Positions 23,892 through 33,009 of a stretch of DNA of 64,000 nucleotides are shown here, in pieces. The stretch is from positions 1,426,001 through 1,490,000 of the forward strand of contig NZ_JASHKQ010000001.1 in NCBI RefSeq assembly GCF_030056795.1, read 5' to 3'. The notes under the pieces are model-generated. The model searched no databases. It saw only the letters and a list, made by a program, of their open reading frames with translations, and was not told where the DNA came from. A program made the translations under genes and the position numbers. This DNA comes from Rhodococcus sp. IEGM 1381 (GTDB lineage Bacteria; Actinomycetota; Actinomycetes; Mycobacteriales; Mycobacteriaceae). Numbering within the stretch: position 1 is the first letter of the stretch; each line of letters starts with the position of its first letter.

Positions 23892-26390
23892 ATGATTTCG
23901 AGGAGGAATAAACATACCGGCGCGCAGTCTCGGTTCGGGCGTGGCGCGGCCGCATCGCTCGCGCTGGCCAACGTGCGAACGCGGTGGACCAGCTTCGTGG
24001 GAGCCTTCATGGCGGTGTGCCTCGGCGTAGGGCTCATCACGATGACGCTGCTCGTGTGGGGTTCGTCGGGTGCACAGGTTCCGCCACGGGTCGAGGGAAC
24101 CGATATGTTCGCGGTACCTCAGCAGGCCTCGAACGAGAGCGGCACGGCTGCCGACAGCAGGCCCTGGTCGGTCGAGGAGAGCAATCAGCTGGCGCAACAA
24201 CTTTCCGAAGTCGATGGCGTCGAGCAGCCGGTCCAGGACCGCGCCTTCTTCGCCCAGGCGACACGTGACGGTGCGCCGATCGCCGCCGGCGACGAGGCGC
24301 TCTCCGCTGGACACGGCTGGAGCAGTGCCGCGCTCGCACCGTACCCGTTGGTGACCGGTGCCGCGCCTCGAAGTGACGACCAAGTCGTTCTGGATTCGAG
24401 TCTCGGATTCTCTGTCGGGCAACAGGTGTCGATACTGTTCACCGAAGGTCCCCGCCCGATGCAGGTGTCGGGCACGGTTGACACATCTACTGCCGGTGAC
24501 GCCGAATCATCTGCGGAGAGGGGAGTATTCGTAACGGACGAGGTTGCGGCGCGGCAAGCTCCCGGGGTTACGGCAATCGGCCTGCAGCTGACACCCGATG
24601 CATCTGCGTCTGTTGTGAAGGATGCCGCCGCCGCAGTGGTCGGTGATCGTGGAAAGATCGTCAGCGGTGAGGAACGGTCGATCTTGGAACCGGCTTACCT
24701 TGCACGCGAGCGCTTCCTGGCCGTGCAGCTGGTTACCGCAATGGCGTTGCTCGGTTGCTTCGTCAGTATCTTCGTGGTCTCCTCCACATTTGCATTCAAC
24801 GTCGCCGAGAGACGCCGCGAGATGGGTTTGCTGAGGAATGTGGGCGGACTACCGTCGCAGGTCCGCGGAATGGTGCTCGGAGAAGCATTGATCACCGGTG
24901 TTGCCGGTGGTGTCGTCGGCGCAGCCATCGGAGTCGCCGCCGCACCGTTGATGGCAATCGTGCTTCAGCGCATCGACGTCGCACCGCGCGGGTACGAGAT
25001 CGAATTCAGCGTCGCACCGATGTTCGGTGCGATTGTGGCGGGTGTCGTCGTGGCAGTGGCCGGAGCGTGGGCAGCGAGCAACCGTTCGGCGAAAATACCG
25101 CCGATGGAGGCGCTTCGCTCTGCGGCGGCACCCGCCTCAGGTATGTCGCGGGGTCGGTGGATCGGTGGACTCGCAGCCGTGTCGGTTGGGGTTGTCGTCA
25201 TAGTCGTCGCGGGAGCAGCGAGCGCGGACACTCGTATCTACAGCGCGATGGCGGCGACGATGGCGCTCACCGTTGCGGCCACGCTCCTTGCCCCGGTCGT
25301 GATCGGTCCGATCGTTCGGGTCGTGACGTGGCCGGTACGGCGAGTTCGAGGTGCAGGCGCGATGCTGGTGAGGGCGGAGTTGATCAACTCGACTTCCCGC
25401 ACCGCTGCCCTCGCGGCACCTGTGATTGCAACCGTCGCTTTCGCAGTATTGATCAGTGGGTACGTCGCGACCAGTGCGACCGCCTATCCTCTGGAAGCAG
25501 CGGAACCGCTCAAAGGCCAGTCCATCGTGTGGCCGGTCGACAAACCTGGCCTCACGGATGAAGAAGTGGCACAGGCTTCTCGAGCCGGAGTCGTCCGCGC
25601 GGCGCTCCCGACACGCGTGTTCGTCGAACCCGATGGCAAACCTCAGACGGTGCTCGACGGCGTCGGCTGGCTCGACGAAGGTGATCAAGGCCCTGAAAAT
25701 GCCGTTGTGTCAACTCTTTTGGCCGACAAATTCGGGTGGACACAGGGACAGACCATAGACGTAGGCTTCCGAGACGGCGAGTCCGAGCAGTTGACAATCG
25801 TAGCGGTGCGCGACATCGACGCGTCGATGGCTGGATTCAATCTGTCGAGGGACACCGTCCGCAAACACGATCCGGGGTCGTTGGCCGAAGCGGTATTCGT
25901 TCCGCAGGCAGATGCTCCCACGAGCTTGGGGCCAGGTGCGACGGTGTACGACGCTTTCGACTACGCAGCAGCAGACTACGAACGCGACAGTTGGCTCATG
26001 CGTCAATTCAGTCTGGTGCTGATCATTCTGGCGGTGGGGTACACCGCAATCGCTGTCGCGAATACCGCCGCCATGTCCGCGCAAGGTCGTCGAGGTCAGT
26101 TCGCTGCGCTGAAACTGGTGGGCGGCACGTCTCGGCAAATCGTGAAAGGCGTTGCGGCCGAGTCTGCAATCACCGTCGGGGTAGGTGTCATTCTCGGACT
26201 ACTGGTCTCGTTGCCGGCGCTGGCAGCGATTGCGTCGGGATTCTCGGCGTCCGTCGGCAGGGCTGTGTCAGCGCAAGTAAATCCCACTGTGGTTGCCACT
26301 TCCATCACCGCCTGTCTCGTACTCTCCATTGGCGCAGGCACCCTGACGGCAGCCAGATCCCTGCGTCGATCCACTGAACTGGCGGTGTAG
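23892..26390 (+). CDS. FtsX-like ABC permease, duplicated type
   Basis: Permease of 832 residues with two FtsX units. One N-terminal helix (~residues 30-55) is followed by a large extracytoplasmic domain (~60-265), three helices (~270-400) ending RSAKIPPMEALRSAAA, then helices, a second outer domain and a final helix group (~700-825). This fused layout is usual for actinobacterial MacB-type exporters and antimicrobial-peptide resistance transporters. It starts at ATG 23892, three bases after the ATPase stop, and is translated with it. Substrate inferred as the cluster's lipopeptide. Confidence 0.9.
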   Translation: MISRRNKHTGAQSRFGRGAAASLALANVRTRWTSFVGAFMAVCLGVGLITMTLLVWGSSGAQVPPRVEGTDMFAVPQQASNESGTAADSRPWSVEESNQLAQQLSEVDGVEQPVQDRAFFAQATRDGAPIAAGDEALSAGHGWSSAALAPYPLVTGAAPRSDDQVVLDSSLGFSVGQQVSILFTEGPRPMQVSGTVDTSTAGDAESSAERGVFVTDEVAARQAPGVTAIGLQLTPDASASVVKDAAAAVVGDRGKIVSGEERSILEPAYLARERFLAVQLVTAMALLGCFVSIFVVSSTFAFNVAERRREMGLLRNVGGLPSQVRGMVLGEALITGVAGGVVGAAIGVAAAPLMAIVLQRIDVAPRGYEIEFSVAPMFGAIVAGVVVAVAGAWAASNRSAKIPPMEALRSAAAPASGMSRGRWIGGLAAVSVGVVVIVVAGAASADTRIYSAMAATMALTVAATLLAPVVIGPIVRVVTWPVRRVRGAGAMLVRAELINSTSRTAALAAPVIATVAFAVLISGYVATSATAYPLEAAEPLKGQSIVWPVDKPGLTDEEVAQASRAGVVRAALPTRVFVEPDGKPQTVLDGVGWLDEGDQGPENAVVSTLLADKFGWTQGQTIDVGFRDGESEQLTIVAVRDIDASMAGFNLSRDTVRKHDPGSLAEAVFVPQADAPTSLGPGATVYDAFDYAAADYERDSWLMRQFSLVLIILAVGYTAIAVANTAAMSAQGRRGQFAALKLVGGTSRQIVKGVAAESAITVGVGVILGLLVSLPALAAIASGFSASVGRAVSAQVNPTVVATSITACLVLSIGAGTLTAARSLRRSTELAV

Positions 26391-26421
26391 TCGTGAAGAC
26401 CGATACCGAAGGAAGGACACG

Positions 26422-27219
26422 ATGAACGCAAGCTCGCGCCCGGTCGGTAAAACGACCGGGCGCGTGCCGGCGACGCAGGGAGCCGAACGAGGGCGTTGGC
26501 TGCGGACGCAGCGTTCCGTGACCGCCCCTGCGTTTCAGCTCATCTGCTTTCCCCCCGCTGGTGCTACGGCGCAGAGCTTCCGCGGTTGGCCTGCATTGTT
26601 GCCCGAAGACATCTCGTTGCAATCGGTGCAGTATCCGGGGCGGCAGGATCGTCTCGGGGAGCCGTGTGCAGATAGCATGCAGGACGTGGTCGGGCCAATT
26701 GCCGACGAGATCGAACCGATCCTCGGGCGCCGTACTGCGTTCTTCGGCCACAGCATGGGTGCGTCGGTGGCCTACGAGGTGTGCGTCGAACTCGAACGCC
26801 GCGGTCGCGGCCCCGATGTCTTGGTCGTGTCCGGAGCGACTGCGCCGCAGGATCGCAAAGCGATCGACGGTATCGACCTATGCGATGACCGTTCCCTCAT
26901 CGACGACGTCGTGCGGCTGAATCCCCACTTCGACGAGCTCCGTCAGATGCCGGAACTGGTCGACCTAGTCCTGCCGAGTATTCGTGCCGACTATTCCTTG
27001 ATCGGGGCGTACCACCGTCCCGAACCGCCGACGGTACTGGCAAAGGTGAGCGCATTCGGCGGCGCTGCGGACCCCGATGTGAGTGAAACGGATCTCGCGA
27101 GGTGGGCGGTCGTTGCGCCCGATGGGTTGCGCGATGTCACGCAATTCGGAGGGGGTCACTTCTATCTGGACGAGGATCCTCGTGCGGTGGTGACTGCGCT
27201 GTCCGAACGCTTGATCTGA
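26422..27219 (+). CDS. type II thioesterase of the NRPS cluster
   Basis: External (type II) thioesterase of 265 residues, alpha/beta hydrolase fold. FQLICFPPAGATAQSFRGW opens the domain, the nucleophile is Ser111 in FFGHSMGASVAYE, an acid follows in AADPDVSE, and the His is in GGGHFYLDED. These enzymes clear misprimed or stalled acyl groups from carrier domains. About 35 Arg-rich residues precede the conserved domain, an extension not usual in the family; the start has GGAAGGA upstream so it is probably real. It sits between the exporter and the lipid-loading genes, 31 bp after the permease. Confidence 0.92.
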   Translation: MNASSRPVGKTTGRVPATQGAERGRWLRTQRSVTAPAFQLICFPPAGATAQSFRGWPALLPEDISLQSVQYPGRQDRLGEPCADSMQDVVGPIADEIEPILGRRTAFFGHSMGASVAYEVCVELERRGRGPDVLVVSGATAPQDRKAIDGIDLCDDRSLIDDVVRLNPHFDELRQMPELVDLVLPSIRADYSLIGAYHRPEPPTVLAKVSAFGGAADPDVSETDLARWAVVAPDGLRDVTQFGGGHFYLDEDPRAVVTALSERLI

Positions 27220-27306
27220 GAGTCGAGGCGGCCGCGCCGGGGAAGGACTGACGTGTCGCGCCCCGGGCATAGATCACCTGTAGCGCCAACGTAGCGGTGG
27301 GCCCGA

Positions 27307-27324
27307 TCCTGGAAAACGCCAGGA
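27307..27324. other. short palindrome upstream of the acyl-AMP ligase
   Basis: TCCTGG and CCAGGA form a perfect six-base dyad around AAAACG in the 147-bp gap between the thioesterase and FAAL genes, the largest gap in the cluster. It could be a regulatory site or a weak transcription attenuator; function unknown. Confidence 0.3.
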
Positions 27325-27366
27325 CAGGACCGCACTTCGACTGTGCGATACAGACGGGAGAGTTCC

Positions 27367-29172
27367 ATGCGCAACCTCACCGGCTCGGACGCAACAACTT
27401 TGGTCGACGCTTTCGGCGGGATCGCGGAGCGGGCGGCCAACCGTTTCGCGGTCCGATTCGCGCACGACGATGCGACAGTGCAGTCACGTTCCTATGGCGA
27501 ACTGGACGACGCATCGGCTCGGATCGCTGGGTGGCTGTCGAACCGGGTCTGCCGCGGGGACCGGGTTTTGTTGTCGTTTCAGCCCGGTGTCGAATTCGCA
27601 GAGGCGTTCCTCGGTTGCCTGTACGCGGGGGCCATCCCGGTTCCGGTACCGCCTCCGGGCCGTGGCCGGTCGGAGCGGATCGATCTGGTTGCTGTGGACA
27701 GTGACGCACGAATCGTTCTCACCGACAGAACCACCGCGAGCCAGCTCGGCGACGGAGATTCCAGCATCAGGGCGTTGACTACACCGGTAGGCCTCATAGA
27801 GGAGGCTCTGACGCACGATCGTCGCTATCGAGCCGACCAGAACCCCGATGCAGTGGCATTTCTGCAGTACACCTCAGGGTCGACATCGGACCCCAAAGGA
27901 GTGGTGGTGACCAACGCGAATCTGATTGCCAACATAGCAACGATGTCGTACCACCTCGAATACGACGCGGACACACGAATGTGCAGTTGGCTGCCCGTCT
28001 TTCACGATATGGGCCTCATTGCAATGCTGTTGGCGCCCCTGGCGCTGGGTGCCGAAACCACGCTCATGGCTCCGCACACTTTCGTGCGACATCCCATCAC
28101 CTGGCTCGATCTCATCACCGAGCATCGGGCGACTGCATCGACGGCCCCCAATTTCGCCTACGAGCTCTGCACGCGGAAGATCACCGACGAACAACTGGCC
28201 CACTTGGATCTGTCCAGTTGGGTGAACGCTGCGAACGGTGCCGAACCGATCCGAGCCGAAACCTTGGCGGCGTTCGCCCGTCGTTTCGAGCGCGCCGGCT
28301 TTCGAGCCGACGCGCTGCGCCCTGTGTACGGTCTGGCCGAGGCAACGCTTTTTGCATCGGGTACACCAGCGCGCCGTGGCGTGCTGGCCCGGGAGGTCTA
28401 CAGTGATGCCCTCGCGGCCGGACGTATCGACCCGTTCGAGGGTCCAGTGCCGTCCTCCGGAGACGAAAACAAGACGTGCACAGTGGTATCCAGCGGCCGT
28501 GCGGCGGACACCGACATCGTGATTGTGGATCCGAACACGCTTCACAGACTCGACGACGGTGCCGTCGGCGAGGTGTGGCTGCGCGGACCGGGAATATGTG
28601 CTGGGTATTGGGAACGACCAGACGAGACGGACCATGCGTTCGCGAGCACGACAGCCGACGGCGATTCCGGCTATCTTCGAACCGGGGACCTGGGAGCGCT
28701 CCTGGACGGTGAGCTCTTCGTCACCGGCAGGCTGAAAGAAGTGCTCGTCGTGAGCGGCCGCAATCTGTATCCACACGATTTGGAAAGCAGTCTGCGCCAA
28801 CTGGACCCAGCGTTCGCAGGCCGACCAGGTGCCGCGTTCACTGTGCCCGTGTCCCACGGTTCATCCGAAAGTGATGCGGATTCCATTGTTCTGGTTCAGG
28901 AGATTCGGCCCGACAGCCGTGTGCCGGAGGACCTTTCGACACTGCTGAGCGGGGCTAGGACCTCGATCGGTCGACAATTCGGTGTCTCGGTCGCAGGCAT
29001 CACACTCGTGGGCCTCGGTCATGTCGAACGCACCACCAGTGGAAAAGTTCGACGGCGTCACATGCGAGACATGTTCGTCCGCAACGAACTCACGGTGTAT
29101 TGCGAACATCTAGCTCCTGTGGTGACATCGCGATACCGTGCGGTGGATGGCAGCATCGGTGGCACTCGATGA
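27367..29172 (+). CDS. fatty-acyl-AMP ligase (FAAL)
   Basis: FAAL of 601 residues, which activates a fatty acid as acyl-adenylate and passes it to a carrier protein instead of CoA. Seen: YTSGSTSDPKGVVV (P-loop), CSWLPVFHDMGLI (typical of FAAL/FadD32-like enzymes), VYGLAEATLFASG, the YLRTGDLG hinge region and LVVSGRNLYPHDLE. Start ATG 27367 with GGGAGAG upstream; an upstream start at 27343 is less likely. The stop overlaps the next start in ATGA. A starter-type condensation domain at the N terminus of the NRPS and a free ACP make it the lipid-loading enzyme of the lipopeptide. Confidence 0.93.
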   Translation: MRNLTGSDATTLVDAFGGIAERAANRFAVRFAHDDATVQSRSYGELDDASARIAGWLSNRVCRGDRVLLSFQPGVEFAEAFLGCLYAGAIPVPVPPPGRGRSERIDLVAVDSDARIVLTDRTTASQLGDGDSSIRALTTPVGLIEEALTHDRRYRADQNPDAVAFLQYTSGSTSDPKGVVVTNANLIANIATMSYHLEYDADTRMCSWLPVFHDMGLIAMLLAPLALGAETTLMAPHTFVRHPITWLDLITEHRATASTAPNFAYELCTRKITDEQLAHLDLSSWVNAANGAEPIRAETLAAFARRFERAGFRADALRPVYGLAEATLFASGTPARRGVLAREVYSDALAAGRIDPFEGPVPSSGDENKTCTVVSSGRAADTDIVIVDPNTLHRLDDGAVGEVWLRGPGICAGYWERPDETDHAFASTTADGDSGYLRTGDLGALLDGELFVTGRLKEVLVVSGRNLYPHDLESSLRQLDPAFAGRPGAAFTVPVSHGSSESDADSIVLVQEIRPDSRVPEDLSTLLSGARTSIGRQFGVSVAGITLVGLGHVERTTSGKVRRRHMRDMFVRNELTVYCEHLAPVVTSRYRAVDGSIGGTR

Positions 29173-30917
29173 ACAGAGCCGCGTGTGCCGCAGAGTCCTT
29201 GAATTCGGCGTCACCCGAGTTGCGCGCGGAGTTCGACCACGTGTTGAATCGCGGCGACAATTCCGCAGACAGCGACGTCTTCGGTGCCGCGGTCAACAGG
29301 GCACTGGACGACGCCGACGGGTTCCCCGACGATGCCTGCGCCGAACTCGACGGGGCGAACATCTTCGACTGGTACGTACCGACTCGCCTCGGCGGTCGGA
29401 TGCACGATGCCGCACAGCTGTGGCAATTGGTGCGAATGCTGGCTGCTCGTGATCTGACCGTCGCCCTCGCTCATGTGAAGACCTACCTCGGTGCAGTAGG
29501 AGTGTGGGCGATGGCCACTCCCGCACAACAACGAGCGCTTGCCGACCGCGTTCGCGCTGGAGCTGTGGTGTCCCTCGCGTTGACCGAACGCGACCACGGC
29601 AGCGACCTGTTGTCCGGAGAGGTTCGAGCGGAACGAAATTCGAGCGGCTACTGCATCAACGGTGAGAAATGGCTCATCAACAACGCCAGTCGGGCAGACA
29701 TCTGGTGTGTGCTGGCCCGGACGCGGGCAGAGGGCGGCGGTCGGGGTTTCACGCTCTTTCTCGTCGACCGAGATGCGGTGTCCGGTGGACGGGTCGAGCC
29801 GCTGCCTCGCATCCCGACTCTCGGCATGCGGGCAGCGGACATCAGCGGTGTCCGTTTCGTCGATGTACAGGTCTGTGCCGACGCGGTGATCGGCGAGATA
29901 GGTAGAGGTCTGGAGGGTGTGCTGGGCGGTTTCCAGATCACACGTAGTTTGTGTTCTGGTCTGTCCGCCGGCGCAGCAGAACACGCGCTGCGCATCTGCG
30001 TCGACTTCACACGATCTCACCGGTTGTACGGCAAGCCGTTGATCGAGCTTCCGCACGCGGCGCGTCAGCTGTCCCGCGGGTACGTCGATCTTCTGATCGT
30101 CGAGACCGTGGCGTTGTTCTCGACACGCAGCGCATCGACCCTTCCGCAGGAGCAAGCGATCGTATCGGCGGTGATGAAGTACTTCGCGCCGACGACTGTC
30201 GATTCCATGATCGCGAACCTGGGAAAACTGTTGGGGGCGCGCGCATTGCTCGACGAGGACTTTGCAGACGGTACCTACGCCAAATTGGAGCGCGATCACC
30301 GCGTCGTCGCAATATTCGACGGAAATACCGCAGTGAACGCGAGCGCTTTGATCAATCACTTTCCGGCGCTGGTGCGTGGATACCGAGCACAACGAGGGGA
30401 CAGTGCCGCGGTGCGATGCGCCGCCGACCTCACCGCACCGATACCGCCTCTCGATCTCGAACAACTTCGTCTGTACGCGAGAGGTGGAGCGAGCGTGGTG
30501 CAGACGACGCCCGCGCGGGTCGCCGATCTGTCTGGCCGCCCGGATGTTCCCGTCGAAGTGCGCGACCTCGGTCTCGAGCTGGTAGGTGAGTTGGACACAC
30601 TGCATGAGAATCTGGCGAGTGTGCCGTCGTCGGCAAATCGCGTTCCGCAGACGTCGTTCGATCTTGCGGCGAAGTATGCCGTCGCTTATTGCGCCGCAGC
30701 TTGTTTGGCGGTATGGGTGCATACTTTCACCGGCGGAGAGAAGCAAGATCCGGCGTGGCTGACGGCCTCGCTCACCCGGTTGCTTCGGAGGTTGCGCGGG
30801 ACCCCGGACTACACAGATGCCGACGGCCCGGCCCTGGACGCAGTTCTCCCGCACCTGCTCCGTCAGATCGACGACGAAGTACCGCTGAGCATCTTCGGTC
30901 AGGTGGTCGTCGAATGA
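29169..30917 (+). CDS. acyl-CoA-dehydrogenase-like enzyme, acyl tailoring (1)
   Basis: Protein of 582 residues, longer than the ~380-residue dehydrogenases at the left of the window. The dehydrogenase core is visible from ~residue 50 (LALTERDHGSDLL, GEKWLINNASRADIW, RSHRLYGKPL), followed by about 200 extra C-terminal residues. The catalytic-base position reads IFDGNT, so Asp replaces the usual Glu of YEGT. Start and stop both overlap neighbours by four bases (ATGA), so it is coupled to FAAL and the next homologue. Related dehydrogenase pairs occur in lipopeptide clusters such as enduracidin and ramoplanin, where they desaturate the fatty acid; this role is inferred. Confidence 0.82.
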   Translation: MNRAACAAESLNSASPELRAEFDHVLNRGDNSADSDVFGAAVNRALDDADGFPDDACAELDGANIFDWYVPTRLGGRMHDAAQLWQLVRMLAARDLTVALAHVKTYLGAVGVWAMATPAQQRALADRVRAGAVVSLALTERDHGSDLLSGEVRAERNSSGYCINGEKWLINNASRADIWCVLARTRAEGGGRGFTLFLVDRDAVSGGRVEPLPRIPTLGMRAADISGVRFVDVQVCADAVIGEIGRGLEGVLGGFQITRSLCSGLSAGAAEHALRICVDFTRSHRLYGKPLIELPHAARQLSRGYVDLLIVETVALFSTRSASTLPQEQAIVSAVMKYFAPTTVDSMIANLGKLLGARALLDEDFADGTYAKLERDHRVVAIFDGNTAVNASALINHFPALVRGYRAQRGDSAAVRCAADLTAPIPPLDLEQLRLYARGGASVVQTTPARVADLSGRPDVPVEVRDLGLELVGELDTLHENLASVPSSANRVPQTSFDLAAKYAVAYCAAACLAVWVHTFTGGEKQDPAWLTASLTRLLRRLRGTPDYTDADGPALDAVLPHLLRQIDDEVPLSIFGQVVVE

Positions 30918-32581
30918 GCTCCGACGTAGTCGCTGTCGGCACCACGATCGATCGCCTGTTGGGCGACCCGCGGGAACCTCCAGGCATCCTGAGCAGGGAA
31001 TCGATTCTCGCTGCGGACGAGGCCGGGGAGATGCTTCCCGGAGGGGAGGACCTGCTGACGCAACTCCGGCTCAACGATCACTTCGTCCCGGGAAGGCTCG
31101 GGGGACGTTTCGACCGTGCAGACCATACGATGCGCGTCGTCCGCGACGTCTTCCGGCGTGACGGCACCCTAGCGCTCGGCTACGGTGTGACGAATCTTAT
31201 TGCTTCGCTCCCTATCTGGGCGGCCGGGAGTGAGGATCAACAACGTTGGGCGGCAGATCTGTTGGCCGGCGGTGGCCGCATCGCAGCGGCGTACACGGAA
31301 TGGGACCACGGTAGCGATTTCACTCGTATCGGAACGACCGCCCGACCGACATCCGATGGGTGGCGACTCGACGGTGACAAGCACCTGGTGAACAACCTCG
31401 GTCGTGCCGATGCGGCAGTGGTGTTCGCACGCACCGATGCGCAGCCCGGTGGGCGAAGCCACAGCCATTTTCTGATGGACCTGCGAGATCAACCGGAGGC
31501 TCGGTTGCGGCGCGACCGTCGATTCCGCACGGCCGGGATGCGGGGTGTACGACTGGCCGGCGCACGGTTCGACAACGTCAGGCTTCCGGGCGATGCGATG
31601 CTCGGCGAGCCGGGCTCCGCGATGGAGACGGTGTTGCGGGTGTTTCAGGTCACCAGGATCGTCCTGCCGGGAATGGCCCTCGGCATGGGCGACACGCAAT
31701 TGAGGCTGGTGTTCGAGTTCGCAGCGGATCGTAAACTTTACGGAAACAACGTGATCGACATCCCACACCCGCGATCGGTAGTGGCGAAGTCGTACGCACA
31801 ACTGTTGGGGGCGGATGCCCTGGCACTTGTGGCTGCTCGTGCGTTGCACGTCGCGCCGGAGCAGACGAGCGTCATTTCCGCGGCAACGAAATTCTTGCTC
31901 CCGACGCTTCTCCAGGAAAACTCGTACGAGTTGTCGCTCGTTCTCGGTGCGCGGTCCTACGTTCGGGAAGGCGAGTTCGGGTTGTTTCAGAAGTGCACGC
32001 GCGATCTGCCCGTAGCACTTCTCGCCCACGCCGGCGGTGCCGTATGCCTGGCGTCGATAGTTCCTCAAATGCCGGGTATTGCGCGGAAGTCCTGGGGCTC
32101 GGTCGGTCATGCTCCACCGACTCTGTTCGATATCGACGGTCCGCTTCCTGGACTCGACCTCGGAGGGCTTCAGATCACCGGGCGCGGCAGGGACAGCGTC
32201 TGGGCTGCACTGACGCTCGCAGAAGGAATGCCCGTTCTTGGGGACCTGGCCGGGATGTTCGTCGCCGAACTCGATCGTATCGCCTCGGCTGTACGGAACA
32301 CGCCCTTATCCGAGATGACGGTGGCCGGCACCCCGCGCGCGTTCATGCTGGCCGAGCGCTACACGAACGTCCTTGCTGCCGCGGCTGTGGTCGGTATCTG
32401 GCGGTATGCGCGTCGAGGTGACACATGGGCCGCCGCGACGCTACATCGGCTCGCGGAACGTTCTGGTTTGCGGCCTCGCCCGCTACCTGTCGGACTCGAG
32501 GATGCGCTGATCGATTCGCTTGCCGCGCGTGTGAAAGCCGGCACGCCTCTGGATCTCACTCACGACCGTGATCTTCCCTGA
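30914..32581 (+). CDS. acyl-CoA-dehydrogenase-like enzyme, acyl tailoring (2)
   Basis: Protein of 555 residues and paralogue of the preceding gene. It keeps TEWDHGSDFTRIGT, DKHLVNNLGRADAAV, DRKLYGNNVIDIPH and an extended C-terminal domain. Where YEGT is expected the alignment gives a LAHAGG stretch, so the standard Glu is His or absent. It starts within the previous stop (ATGA) and ends 26 bp before the ACP gene. Two successive dehydrogenases suggest two double bonds, a dienoyl chain, in the lipid; alternatively one may be a structural partner of the other. Acting on ACP-bound rather than CoA-bound acyl chains is inferred from context. Confidence 0.78.
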   Translation: MSSDVVAVGTTIDRLLGDPREPPGILSRESILAADEAGEMLPGGEDLLTQLRLNDHFVPGRLGGRFDRADHTMRVVRDVFRRDGTLALGYGVTNLIASLPIWAAGSEDQQRWAADLLAGGGRIAAAYTEWDHGSDFTRIGTTARPTSDGWRLDGDKHLVNNLGRADAAVVFARTDAQPGGRSHSHFLMDLRDQPEARLRRDRRFRTAGMRGVRLAGARFDNVRLPGDAMLGEPGSAMETVLRVFQVTRIVLPGMALGMGDTQLRLVFEFAADRKLYGNNVIDIPHPRSVVAKSYAQLLGADALALVAARALHVAPEQTSVISAATKFLLPTLLQENSYELSLVLGARSYVREGEFGLFQKCTRDLPVALLAHAGGAVCLASIVPQMPGIARKSWGSVGHAPPTLFDIDGPLPGLDLGGLQITGRGRDSVWAALTLAEGMPVLGDLAGMFVAELDRIASAVRNTPLSEMTVAGTPRAFMLAERYTNVLAAAAVVGIWRYARRGDTWAAATLHRLAERSGLRPRPLPVGLEDALIDSLAARVKAGTPLDLTHDRDLP

Positions 32582-32607
32582 CAACCGAAGAACCCGAGGA
32601 GACAACA

Positions 32608-32871
32608 ATGACCGAGACAACTCGCACCGAACACGCACACGTCGCCGATTGGTTGGCAGAACGGATCGGTGTCTACATCGGAGTGCCCGCCGGCGACATC
32701 GATCGCGGTGCACTCCTGTCCGATCTGGGACTCGATTCGGTGTACGTCCTGACACTGTGTGGTGACGTCGAAGACGAGTACGGTTTGATGGTCGAACCGA
32801 CACTGGCCTGGGATCACCCCACCGTCGACGAGATGGCCGAATACATCGAGTCCGAGCGCGCTGCAGCGTAG
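32608..32871 (+). CDS. free acyl carrier protein
   Basis: Acyl carrier protein of 87 residues. The phosphopantetheine attachment serine is Ser44 in SDLGLDSVYVL; the helix after it (GDVEDEYGLMVEP) and the DHPTVDEMAEYIE ending are typical. GAGGAGACAACA precedes the ATG. It lies between the desaturase pair and the NRPS and should carry the acyl chain from the FAAL, through desaturation, to the N-terminal condensation domain of the NRPS. Confidence 0.93.
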   Translation: MTETTRTEHAHVADWLAERIGVYIGVPAGDIDRGALLSDLGLDSVYVLTLCGDVEDEYGLMVEPTLAWDHPTVDEMAEYIESERAAA

Positions 32872-33009
32872 TTCGGCTACGCGGCGTCTATATCTCCGCG
32901 ATCGCCCGGATAGAACGGACGCCCAGTTTTGCATAGCCGGGCCACAGAAGGTGTACAGGACCGACACTCGTCGCGCGGAATCGCAGCGCGCACAAGTCCA
33001 AGGGAGAAC

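Noticed and set aside
32872..33009. An internal promoter or small gene before the giant NRPS
   Set aside because: No convincing -35/-10 pair, only a weak GCGCG/CGCGC dyad, and no start codon with a binding site for another frame.
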